Assembly: GCA_002327965.1 (NCBI GenBank)
Contig: DCVB01000090.1
Location: 36,296-72,793 of the forward strand
Length of the DNA: 36,498 bases
Source: Candidatus Aminicenantes bacterium UBA2199
Lineage (GTDB): Bacteria > Acidobacteriota > Aminicenantia > UBA2199
Reading direction: 5' to 3'
Part shown: positions 8,143 to 14,147 of the stretch, one piece after another
Numbering within the stretch: position 1 is the first letter of the stretch
Layout of the letters: each line of letters starts with the position of its first letter
Position numbers and translations under genes: made by a program
The notes under the pieces: model-generated
Seen by the model: only the letters and a program-made list of their open reading frames with translations
The model's database searches: none
What the model was told of the DNA's origin: nothing

Positions 8143-8176
8143 GATGACTCCTTTTCTATCGGTATTTGCCAATGGG

Positions 8177-8695
8177 TTAGCGTTGCACGACCAGGTACTT
8201 CTTGGGCAGGATCAGCTTGCTGGAGAACTGGACGTTGGTCAGCAGGATCATGGCCCGTTCGCGGTCGGGGAGTTCCTCCTGGAATATGCCCTCCCAACCC
8301 TCGAAATCGCCCTCGTCGATCAGGATGCGGTCACCCTGGCGGAAATGGTCCTCGCGCCGGCGCAGCACGACCAGGCCGTTGCTTTCGCGAGACTTGATGT
8401 CCAAAATCTTTTCGTCGGCCAGAGTCCAGAGGTACTCGTTGCAGCCCAGGATGGTCTTAACCCCGTGCGTGTAGCGAACTTTCTGGTAGAACTCGCAAAT
8501 GTCGAAGCGGGCGAAGAGATAGCCGCTGAACAGGGGGGAGATGCGGTCGACCTTGACCCGGTTCTTCTTGATCTTCCTGTTATAGACGGGCAGATACACG
8601 TCGATCCCCAGTGTTCGCAGGTGCTTTTCCGCATCGAATTCCTGCTTGGGCTTGCTGTTGACGATGAACCATTCGCCGCCGGGGATGTCTTTCAT
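8177..8695 (-). CDS. NusG-family specialised antitermination factor (RfaH/UpxY/LoaP-like)
   Basis: 172 residues. Residues 8-105 form the NGN domain that binds RNA polymerase (GEWFIVNSKPKQEFDAEKHL, LPVYNRKIKKNR, PLFSGYLFARFD). Residues about 118-172 resemble a KOW domain (QGDRILIDEGDFEGWEGIFQ). House-keeping NusG sits with secE and ribosomal genes; this one heads a small biosynthetic operon, as specialised paralogues do, and may let polymerase read through the four genes or act elsewhere on polysaccharide clusters. ATG 8695 has no Shine-Dalgarno site and lies 6 bases after a near-consensus -10, so the mRNA is probably leaderless. cysC starts 34 bp downstream. Confidence 0.8.
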   Translation of the reverse strand: MKDIPGGEWFIVNSKPKQEFDAEKHLRTLGIDVYLPVYNRKIKKNRVKVDRISPLFSGYLFARFDICEFYQKVRYTHGVKTILGCNEYLWTLADEKILDIKSRESNGLVVLRRREDHFRQGDRILIDEGDFEGWEGIFQEELPDRERAMILLTNVQFSSKLILPKKYLVVQR

Positions 8696-8701
8696 CTGGG
8701 A

Positions 8702-8730
8702 ATTTTAGAACAAAGCACTCCGGTTGTCAA
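8702..8730 (-). promoter_or_regulatory. Promoter TTGACA-17-TAAAAT, leaderless geometry
   Basis: On the minus strand the -35 TTGACA (8730-8725) and the -10 TAAAAT (8707-8702) are 17 bp apart, 11 of 12 matches to the sigma-70 consensus. Six bases (TCCCAG) lie between the -10 and ATG 8695, so the expected start is the A of the ATG. It drives the nusG-like / cysC / sat / phosphatase operon. Confidence 0.75.
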
Positions 8731-8788
8731 TGGCGGCGGCGGCTGCAATAGAGATTTCCCTTTATTATGGGAATTTCCGCCGTTTTTA

Positions 8789-8797
8789 TGATATAAT
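8789..8797 (+). promoter_or_regulatory. Extended -10 promoter TGATATAAT
   Basis: TG-A-TATAAT at 8789-8797 is a perfect extended -10; no good -35 is visible at 17 bp. The surrounding TTTTATGATATAATAAA nearly equals the sequence before the response regulator at 11811. A short leader with AAGGA precedes ATG 8819. Confidence 0.6.
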
Positions 8798-8818
8798 AAA
8801 GGCAATAAGGAAAAAATC

Positions 8819-9466
8819 ATGTCCCCAGAAGTGAACGAATATCCCGACCAACCAGCCGACAAAGCCGGCGCCCAGGCGCAGGGCGAGGAGATCCTGGAGG
8901 AGTACCGCAGGCCTTTCTGGCAGAACTCCAAGTTCTGGCTGTGGGCGGTGTTGCTGCTGGTCCTGGCCGTCTTCGCCCTGGTATACAAGAAGACCGTCAT
9001 GAACACGGCCATGACCCGGGGCGAACTGCAGGCGGCGCTGGAGCTTTTCGATATCTCCAGCCAGTGGAAGGTCACCGCACAGGTGAACGATGAGGATTTT
9101 CAGGGAGTCGTCCTGGCCCCCGAGGTCTCGTTCCGCCTGCGCAATGTTTCGCAGAAAGATCTGAGCTACGTGTTCCTGCTGGGAGTGTTCCGCTTCATGG
9201 ATACCGGCAAGCTGATCGGCGAGGGTTACCGCATGGCACTGCGCCAGCCGCTGCCGCCGGGAGCCAGCAGTGAGCGGATCATACTCAATGCCGGTTTCGG
9301 CTACCGGGCGACCTCGGCGGTGGCTTTCGAGAAGAACCGGCAGAACTGGCGGAATGCCTCCTGCGAGGTTTTCGCCAAGTCGCACAATTCCGGGTTCGCC
9401 CGGATCAAGACCTTCTACATCAGCCGCCGTATCGAAGGTCTGGACGTCGAGGTCGAGATCAGGTAG
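8819..9466 (+). CDS. Unrecognised single-pass membrane protein
   Basis: 215 residues. The first 36 are acidic and proline-rich; one transmembrane helix follows at about 37-56 (FWLWAVLLLVLAVFALVY). The rest (about 70-215) looks like a beta-sandwich outside the membrane, with strands such as WKVTAQVNDEDFQGVVLAP, VSFRLRNVSQKDLSYVFLLG and LDVEVEIR, similar in style to FxLYD or DUF-type domains. I do not recognise a family. It has its own extended -10 promoter and AAGGA site, is divergent from the nusG-like operon (123 bp apart) and ends 6 bp from the convergent thioredoxin gene. Confidence 0.65.
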   Translation: MSPEVNEYPDQPADKAGAQAQGEEILEEYRRPFWQNSKFWLWAVLLLVLAVFALVYKKTVMNTAMTRGELQAALELFDISSQWKVTAQVNDEDFQGVVLAPEVSFRLRNVSQKDLSYVFLLGVFRFMDTGKLIGEGYRMALRQPLPPGASSERIILNAGFGYRATSAVAFEKNRQNWRNASCEVFAKSHNSGFARIKTFYISRRIEGLDVEVEIR

Positions 9467-9472
9467 GTCCGA

Positions 9473-9958
9473 TCATTTCAGCAGTGCGCCGATCTTGTCC
9501 TTGAGGCCGGTTCCCCGCAGCTGCGTTGCCGCGATCTTCCCCTGGCGATCGATGACGAACGTGGAGGGGATGAAACGCACTTCGTATTTTTCGGCCAGCT
9601 CGCGCGCTGCCTGTGGATCGATGATGTGCAGCCAGTACATCCCCTTGTCCTTGACGAAGCGGCGGGCCGCCTCGAGGTCGCGGTCGAGGCTGATGCTGAT
9701 CAGCACGAAATTCCGGAGGCCGAAGCGCTCCTGGATGTCGATCAGGTGCGGCACCTCCACGCGGCAGGGAGGGCACCAGGTGGCCCAGAAATCGAGGAGC
9801 ACGACGTTGCCCTTGAGTTTGGAGAGCGTATGTTCGACGCCCGCGATGTCGGTCACGGTGAAATCGGGCGGCGTGCTTCCCGGACTCTGGGCGTGACAGA
9901 ATACGGCCGCTCCCAGCACGAATGCGGTCATCAACAGCAGGGTTCTGGTTCTTTTCAT
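9473..9958 (-). CDS. TlpA/ResA-type periplasmic thioredoxin
   Basis: 161 residues with a signal peptide (MKRTRTLLLMTAFVLGAAVF, cleavage near CHAQ; the Cys at 21 could also be lipidated). The thioredoxin fold begins at about residue 31 (PDFTVTDIAGVEHTLSKLKG) and has the redox motif WCPPC at 61-65 and the cis-proline in FIPSTFVIDRQG. It should reduce or exchange disulfides outside the cytoplasm, for example in cytochrome c maturation; no such client gene is nearby. ATG 9958 has no Shine-Dalgarno site and follows a strong -10 by 6 bases. Confidence 0.88.
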   Translation of the reverse strand: MKRTRTLLLMTAFVLGAAVFCHAQSPGSTPPDFTVTDIAGVEHTLSKLKGNVVLLDFWATWCPPCRVEVPHLIDIQERFGLRNFVLISISLDRDLEAARRFVKDKGMYWLHIIDPQAARELAEKYEVRFIPSTFVIDRQGKIAATQLRGTGLKDKIGALLK

Positions 9959-9964
9959 GTCAAT

Positions 9965-9993
9965 ATTATACCATATGGGTCATATATTCGCAA
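9965..9993 (-). promoter_or_regulatory. Promoter TTGCGA-17-TATAAT with extended -10, leaderless geometry
   Basis: Minus strand: -35 TTGCGA (9993-9988), 17-bp spacer, TG-G before a perfect TATAAT (9970-9965), then ATTGAC and ATG 9958. This is the same 17/6 arrangement as at 8702-8730 and predicts transcription starting at the ATG. Confidence 0.75.
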
Positions 9994-10020
9994 GCCGGCG
10001 TTCCCGGACTATTTCCGGGA

Positions 10021-10049
10021 TTGAAAAACAGGGTCGATTGCTATATATT
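10021..10049 (+). promoter_or_regulatory. Promoter TTGAAA-17-TATATT
   Basis: TTGAAA at 10021-10026 and TATATT at 10044-10049 with a 17-bp spacer. The predicted leader of about 55 bases leads to ATG 10113 and probably serves both the rubrerythrin-like gene and the nitroreductase. Confidence 0.65.
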
Positions 10050-10112
10050 GTAGGTGACGCGATCGCCCGGTGCCATCCAGCAGGGCGCCGCCGAACCAAG
10101 AGAGGTGTCAAG

Positions 10113-10595
10113 ATGTCGTATTTGCTGAGCGTGAAGGAGATCCTGGAATTTGCCGTCTATATCGAAGAGAGGGGATATGAGTTCTACATCGAGGCGATCA
10201 AGAAATTCCCGGATCCCCGGGCCACGAAACTCTTTCAATATCTGGCTGACGAGGAATTCAGGCATGAGAAAGTGTTCAGGAAGCTGTTGCTCATGGAGGG
10301 AGGCCTGAAAGGCGGGGAAGCCGATCCGGAATACCGGGCCTACATGAAGGAGTTCATCAAGGCCCACCAGCTGGGCGACCGGGAGGCGATCCACGCCAAA
10401 CTGGCCCGGCTGTCCACGCTGGACGAGATCCTCGACCTGGCCATCGGCTTCGAGAAGGACTCGATCATCCTCTTCTCCGAGCTGAAGGAAATGTTCGCCA
10501 AGTGGCATGCCACGGCGGTGAAAAAAGTCGTCACCGAGGAGATGGGGCACTTGCGCAAGATCTTCGCCATCAAGCGCAAACTGGCCAGGAAATGA
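10113..10595 (+). CDS. Rubrerythrin-like ferritin-fold diiron protein
   Basis: 160 residues. A four-helix ferritin-like protein with paired Glu/His iron ligands: EERGYEFYIEA (helix 1), DEEFRHEKVF (helix 2), IGFEKDSIILFSELKE (helix 3) and TEEMGHLRKIF (helix 4). The C-terminal rubredoxin domain of classical rubrerythrin is absent. Such proteins reduce peroxide or handle iron under low oxygen. I chose ATG 10113, preceded by AGAGGTG, rather than upstream in-frame ATGs that would add 52 residues of non-family sequence across the promoter. The nitroreductase follows after 28 bp. Confidence 0.82.
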   Translation: MSYLLSVKEILEFAVYIEERGYEFYIEAIKKFPDPRATKLFQYLADEEFRHEKVFRKLLLMEGGLKGGEADPEYRAYMKEFIKAHQLGDREAIHAKLARLSTLDEILDLAIGFEKDSIILFSELKEMFAKWHATAVKKVVTEEMGHLRKIFAIKRKLARK

Positions 10596-10623
10596 GCTTG
10601 CGGCCCCCAAAGGGAGACATTCC

Positions 10624-11175
10624 ATGGAACTGATGGAGATCATCAGGGCACGCCGCGCGTACCGATCATTGCAGCCGGCGGAGATCAGGGAAGACCTGGT
10701 CCGCGAACTGGCGACGGCGGCCTCGCTGTCGGCGTCGTGCTTCAACAAGCAGCCCTGGCGCTTCGTCTTCGCCTATGAGCCGGCCGTGCTGAAAAAGCTG
10801 GGGCAGGCCATGAACCCAGGCAACGAGTGGACGAGGGCCGCATCGCTGATCGTCGCCGTCTGCAGCCGCAGAGACATGGACTGCGTGGTCAAGGAGCGGG
10901 AATACTACCTTTTCGACACCGGCATGGCCACCGCTATCCTGATCCTGCGCGCTACGGAAATGGGGCTGGTGGCTCACCCCATCGCCGGTTTTGACGAGAA
11001 AAAGGCCAAGGATGTCCTCGGCATTCCCGCCGACCTGACCCTGATCACCCTGGTCAATGTCGGCAGGCACCTGCTCCCGCCCAACGACCTGTTGAACGAG
11101 AAGCAGGTGGCGATCGAAAAGCAAAGGCCCGAGCGCCTGAAGCTGGAAGAGATCATGAGGCTGAACCGCTATTGA
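10624..11175 (+). CDS. Nitroreductase-family FMN oxidoreductase
   Basis: 183 residues, typical length for a short nitroreductase. The FMN-phosphate loop IRARRAYRSLQPAEI is at the N-terminus, followed by AASLSASCFNKQPWRFVFAY (the ...NxQPWRF segment near residue 40-48) and the helix DTGMATAILILRATEMGLVAHPIAGFD. Related enzymes reduce nitro compounds, quinones or flavins with NAD(P)H; the physiological substrate is not evident. AAGGGAGA precedes the ATG. It forms a pair with the rubrerythrin-like gene, suggesting an oxidative or redox role. Confidence 0.85.
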   Translation: MELMEIIRARRAYRSLQPAEIREDLVRELATAASLSASCFNKQPWRFVFAYEPAVLKKLGQAMNPGNEWTRAASLIVAVCSRRDMDCVVKEREYYLFDTGMATAILILRATEMGLVAHPIAGFDEKKAKDVLGIPADLTLITLVNVGRHLLPPNDLLNEKQVAIEKQRPERLKLEEIMRLNRY

Positions 11176-11198
11176 CCCGCCGGGTGTAGACCGAAAAA

Positions 11199-11223
11199 GG
11201 GGCTTGATGAATCAAGCCCCTAC
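11199..11223. repeat. REP-like palindrome GGGGCTTGAT-GA-ATCAAGCCCC + TAC
   Basis: Perfect 10-bp arms (11199-11208, 11211-11220) with a 2-base loop, followed by TAC. It has the same outer bases as the palindrome at 480-503 but different inner arms. Its edge supplies the TAG stop codon of rnhA (11222-11220). It lacks a T-run, so it is not a classical terminator, though it lies between convergent genes. Confidence 0.7.
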
Positions 11224-11675
11224 AAGAGCTTTTCGATGGCCTCCCTGGCCAGGCGGTCGGCGCGCTCGTTCAGCTCGATATGGCTGTGCCCGGCGACCTT
11301 GTGGAACGTTATGCGGGAGAATTTTTCCTTCAGCGCCAGCAGCCGCAGCCAGAGGTCCTTGTTTTCCACCGGTTTCTTGGCCGCGGTCTGCCAGCCGTTC
11401 CCCTGCCAGCGCCGGTACCATTTCTGCAGCAGGCAATTGGCCAGGTAGGCGCTGTCGGTGTAGACTTCCACCGGCAGCGAGCGGTTGCGCACCTCCTCCA
11501 GGGCCTTGATGCAGGCCAGCAGCTCCATGCGGTTGTTGCTGGTGTTGCGCTCGGCTCCGGAGATTTCCTTGGCCTGGTCTCTGTAGAGGAGTACGGCCCC
11601 CCAGCCGCCGCGGTTCTGTGGCTGCTGGTTGTTGCTGCAGGCACCGTCGCAGTAAATGATAATCCGTTCATTCAT
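11220..11675 (-). CDS. rnhA: Ribonuclease HI
   Basis: 151 residues from ATG 11675. It cleaves the RNA strand of RNA-DNA hybrids. The four acidic catalytic residues are in place: D10 (YCDGACS), E51 (NNRMELLA), D74 (VYTDSAYL) and D140 (NERADRLA), with the helper histidine in KVAGHSH near 130. An upstream ATG at 11696 overlaps the -10 promoter hexamer and would add seven atypical residues, so I reject it. The stop codon is embedded in a REP-like palindrome. Single-gene unit, convergent with the nitroreductase. Confidence 0.92.
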   Translation of the reverse strand: MNERIIIYCDGACSNNQQPQNRGGWGAVLLYRDQAKEISGAERNTSNNRMELLACIKALEEVRNRSLPVEVYTDSAYLANCLLQKWYRRWQGNGWQTAAKKPVENKDLWLRLLALKEKFSRITFHKVAGHSHIELNERADRLAREAIEKLL

Positions 11676-11694
11676 GGGGTTCACGTGAATGAGC

Positions 11695-11724
11695 ATTATA
11701 CCCCCCTACGGGTGGGAAAGGCAA
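11695..11724 (-). promoter_or_regulatory. Promoter of rnhA (TTGCCT-18-TATAAT)
   Basis: Minus strand TATAAT at 11700-11695 and TTGCCT at 11724-11719, 18-bp spacer. The ATG at 11675 lies 19 bases after the -10, giving a leader of about 12 bases without a clear Shine-Dalgarno site. Confidence 0.55.
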
Positions 11725-11772
11725 TGCTCAGGATTTTCCTGATTCGGCCCTGACTTGATTTTGCTTTTTTTA

Positions 11773-11781
11773 TGTTATAAT
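11773..11781 (+). promoter_or_regulatory. Extended -10 promoter TGTTATAAT
   Basis: TG-T-TATAAT at 11773-11781 before the response regulator. TTGATT at 11755-11760 is only 15 bp away, so the extended -10 probably carries the activity. The context TTTTATGTTATAATAAA matches the promoter at 8785-8800 at all but one position. Confidence 0.6.
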
Positions 11782-11813
11782 AAAATCACGGAACTCACGA
11801 GAAAAGGGGCATG

Positions 11814-12317
11814 ATGGCCAAAAAAATCGCGATCATCGACGATGATCATATCATCCTGGAATCGTTGCAGGAACTTCTGAGCGATGCCGGCTACGCGGTT
11901 TCCCTGGCCGCCGACGGCGCCAGCGGCTATGAGCTGATCGCCAGGGAAAAACCCGACCTGGTGGTGGCCGACATCCTGCTGCCGCGGTTGCACGGCATCG
12001 CGCTGTGCGAAAAGATCCGGGCCAACGAGGAATTCAAGGGCATGGCCATCATCCTGATGACCGGAGTATACAAGGACGTCAACCTGCGCATGTACGTGCA
12101 CAAGGGGCTGGCCGACGACTTCATCGAAAAGCCGTTCCGTGAGAAGGACCTGCTGGCCAAGATCGAGCACTTCATCGGCGCCGCCGAGCGCGAGTTGGCC
12201 CAGCCCGGTGCCCAGGAGGTCCCTGATTCGGCGCGCGGCCCCAGAAAGCAAGCCGGCCGCTCCGTGGCCAGTGAACTCGACGACCTGGTCACCTGGGCGC
12301 ACGGCAAGAAGAAATAA
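11814..12317 (+). CDS. Single-domain response regulator
   Basis: 167 residues from ATG 11814; the AAGGGG site is too close to the ATG at 11811. Receiver domain at 1-120: acidic pocket D9-D11 (IIDDDH), phosphoacceptor D53 (VVADILLPRLHG), T83 and K106 (FIEKPF). After it comes a 40-residue Pro/Ala-rich linker and a short helix SELDDLVTWAHGKKK with a basic end, but no DNA-binding domain. It therefore acts by protein contact, like CheY or as a shuttle for a distant histidine kinase. No kinase is encoded here. Confidence 0.88.
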   Translation: MAKKIAIIDDDHIILESLQELLSDAGYAVSLAADGASGYELIAREKPDLVVADILLPRLHGIALCEKIRANEEFKGMAIILMTGVYKDVNLRMYVHKGLADDFIEKPFREKDLLAKIEHFIGAAERELAQPGAQEVPDSARGPRKQAGRSVASELDDLVTWAHGKKK

Positions 12318-12345
12318 GGCTTTCAGAAGTTCGGGCTCGGCATAG

Positions 12346-12773
12346 GGCGCAAGGCGCAAGGCGTAAGGCGAGAGCAAAACGAGGTTCGAAGTTCGATGTT
12401 CGAAGTTCGACGTTGAAGAAAAATTTCAAAATTCCAATTACCCAATGACCAAAAAAAACCGGTATTGGGCGAGAGGCGAGGGGCAAGGGGCGAGAGAGAA
12501 GAAGAAAGGCTTCGGTGCCAGGTTTAAGGCGTAAGGTGGCCATCTTCTCTTCCCTTGAACCTTAAACCTTCTACCTTAAACCGATTTCAATTAATGGCAG
12601 CCACCGTCTACCGTAAACCGTCTACCGTCAACCGATTTCATCTATTCTCTCGCTATGCGTTAGGCGTTATGCGAAAGAAAAAAAAATGCTATGATATCCG
12701 ACTACCACTATCACTATCACTACCACTTTGGCCCGTTAGGCCTCCTGCTAACACTATCACTAACACTAACACT
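12346..12773. repeat. Mosaic of nine short tandem-repeat blocks (seven heptamer, two hexamer)
   Basis: Between the response regulator and mogA the 502-bp gap is mostly degenerate tandem repeats. Heptamer blocks: GGCGYAA (12346-12373), GTTCGAN (12384-12418), GGCGAGA (12468-12495), TAAGGYG (12525-12538), CCTTNNA (12553-12582), ACCGTNN (12603-12634), GCGTTAK (12657-12677). Hexamer blocks: YCACTA (12701-12727) and TAACAC (12748-12773). Each block has 2-5 units with the changes concentrated in the last bases of the unit. Nothing coding is apparent. It recalls the heptameric STRR sequences of cyanobacteria, but with many different cores side by side. Confidence 0.85.
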
Positions 12774-12819
12774 TGTCTTTGTATTGTCTGTAATGTCATC
12801 CTGACTCTGAAAGTTCTTC

Positions 12820-13305
12820 TCATTTCTTCTGCCGCTCATGGTCTCCGCCATGCGCCATGTCGCGGCCGTGCTGCATGACCGTTGCCATCAAGCTGGCGCA
12901 GAGATCGGCGCCGCGGAGCGACCCCGGGAAATTGACGACCATCGTTTTTCCTTTCATGCCGGTGTAAGCGCGGGAAAAAACGGCATGGGGGGTCTCCTTC
13001 TCCGATTCGCGGCGCAGCCATTCGCTGATGCCGGGGACTTCGCGATCGCACCAGCGGGCGCAGATCTCGGGGGTGATGTCCCGCGGTGAAAGGCCGGTGC
13101 CGCCGCTGGTGAAGATGTAGTCCCGGCCGCTGTTCTGCCGCAGTGCCGTGGTGATGGCTTCGGCTTCGTCGGGGACCACCTGGAGAGAAACGTCGATGCC
13201 GGGAAGTTTCCGCTCGAGGACCTCGCGGATGCGCGGTCCCGATTGATCGGCGTATTCCCCGCGCCAGGCCCTATCCGATACGGTAATAACCGCTACTTTG
13301 AGCAT
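12820..13305 (-). CDS. mogA: Molybdopterin adenylyltransferase (MogA/MoaB family)
   Basis: 161 residues. It activates molybdopterin by adenylylation before molybdenum insertion. The start MLKVAVITVSDRAWRGEYAD matches the family, and FTSGGTGLSPRDITPE is the substrate-binding GGTG loop; SRAYTGMKGKTMVVNFPGSLRGA gives the PGS motif. GGGAGG lies 8 bases before ATG 13305, and the gene overlaps the end of the MOSC gene by 35 bp. It is the last gene of the Moco operon. Assignment between MogA and the MoaB paralogue is by family only. Confidence 0.88.
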   Translation of the reverse strand: MLKVAVITVSDRAWRGEYADQSGPRIREVLERKLPGIDVSLQVVPDEAEAITTALRQNSGRDYIFTSGGTGLSPRDITPEICARWCDREVPGISEWLRRESEKETPHAVFSRAYTGMKGKTMVVNFPGSLRGADLCASLMATVMQHGRDMAHGGDHERQKK

Positions 13306-13708
13306 GGATCGTGCCTCCCTTGAGCACCCTGGTGAAGATCCCCTGCCGGGGCATGATGCAGTCGCCGGCGGCGTAATAGATGGCGCAACGGCTGTGACAT
13401 TCCTTTCCGATCTGGGTGATCTCCAGGCTGACGTCGCCGATTTGGATGATCTCGCCCACGCTGGCCTGGATCCAGTCGACGCCGCGAGTGACGATGTTCT
13501 CGCCGAAGGCGCCGGCGGACAGCTCCAGTCCCTTGGCTTTCATGGTATCCACCGCCTCGCCGGCCAGCAGCGATACCTGGCGGTGCCAGGGACCGGCGTG
13601 GGCATCGCCCTCGATGCCGTGACCCTGGCGCAGCACGATTTGCGGGACCTCATGTTTCTGAACCCCCTTCTCTGCGGAAATGCAGACCGCTTCAACCGTG
13701 AATTTCAT
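13271..13708 (-). CDS. MOSC domain protein
   Basis: 145 residues, a stand-alone MOSC (molybdenum cofactor sulfurase C-terminal) domain. Visible family features are GIEGDAHAGPWHRQVSLLAGE, GAFGENIVTRG, and the conserved Cys region IGKECHSRCAIYY (Cys near 112 and 116). MOSC proteins are thought to carry sulfur or bind Moco; stand-alone versions occur in Moco operons and are sometimes fused to MogA. Here the reading frames of MOSC and mogA overlap by 35 bp, close to such a fusion. The start has GGAGA upstream and overlaps moaC by 17 bp. Confidence 0.87.
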   Translation of the reverse strand: MKFTVEAVCISAEKGVQKHEVPQIVLRQGHGIEGDAHAGPWHRQVSLLAGEAVDTMKAKGLELSAGAFGENIVTRGVDWIQASVGEIIQIGDVSLEITQIGKECHSRCAIYYAAGDCIMPRQGIFTRVLKGGTIHAQSSGYYRIG

Positions 13709-14147
13709 GTTTGTTCTTCTCCAGCAGGGCGATGGCTCCGATGATCATGTTCTTGTCGACCGCCTTGCACATGTCGTAGATGGTCAGGGCGGCCACGCTG
13801 ACGGCGGTCAGCGCCTCCATTTCAACGCCGGTCTTGCCCTCGCTGACGGCGCGGGCAGTGATCTCGACGCCGTCGCCGACCATCCGGAACTGCACGTCGA
13901 GCTGGTGGATGGCCAGCGGGTGGCAGAGCGGGATCAGGTCCGCTGTCTTCTTGCCGGCCTGGATGCCGGCCACGCGGGCCACGGCCAGGGCGTCGCCTTT
14001 CTGCAAACGGTTTTCCTTGAGTTGCTTCAGGGTGGAGGGGGCCAGGATGATCTTGCCGGCGGCGACCGCCTCGCGATGCATCGGTGGCTTGGGACTGATA
14101 TCGACCATGCGGGCCTTTCCTGAATCATCGACATGGGTCAGTTTCAT
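13692..14147 (-). CDS. moaC: Cyclic pyranopterin monophosphate synthase
   Basis: 151 residues, normal length. It converts the MoaA product to cyclic pyranopterin monophosphate. The conserved DLIPLCHPLAI and GVEMEALTAVSVAALTIYDM segments and the Lys of CKAVDKNM are all present. The ATG follows the moaA stop directly (TAG-ATG), and its AGGAGG site lies in the last codons of moaA, so the two are tightly coupled. Confidence 0.95.
   Translation of the reverse strand: MKLTHVDDSGKARMVDISPKPPMHREAVAAGKIILAPSTLKQLKENRLQKGDALAVARVAGIQAGKKTADLIPLCHPLAIHQLDVQFRMVGDGVEITARAVSEGKTGVEMEALTAVSVAALTIYDMCKAVDKNMIIGAIALLEKNKHEIHG

Noticed and set aside
12384..12418. TTCGA-rich stretch resembling a tRNA T-loop
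   Set aside because: No acceptor or anticodon stem around it; it is a heptamer repeat block.
12346..12773. Possible CRISPR array
   Set aside because: Units are only 6-7 bp, degenerate and without spacers, and no cas gene is near.
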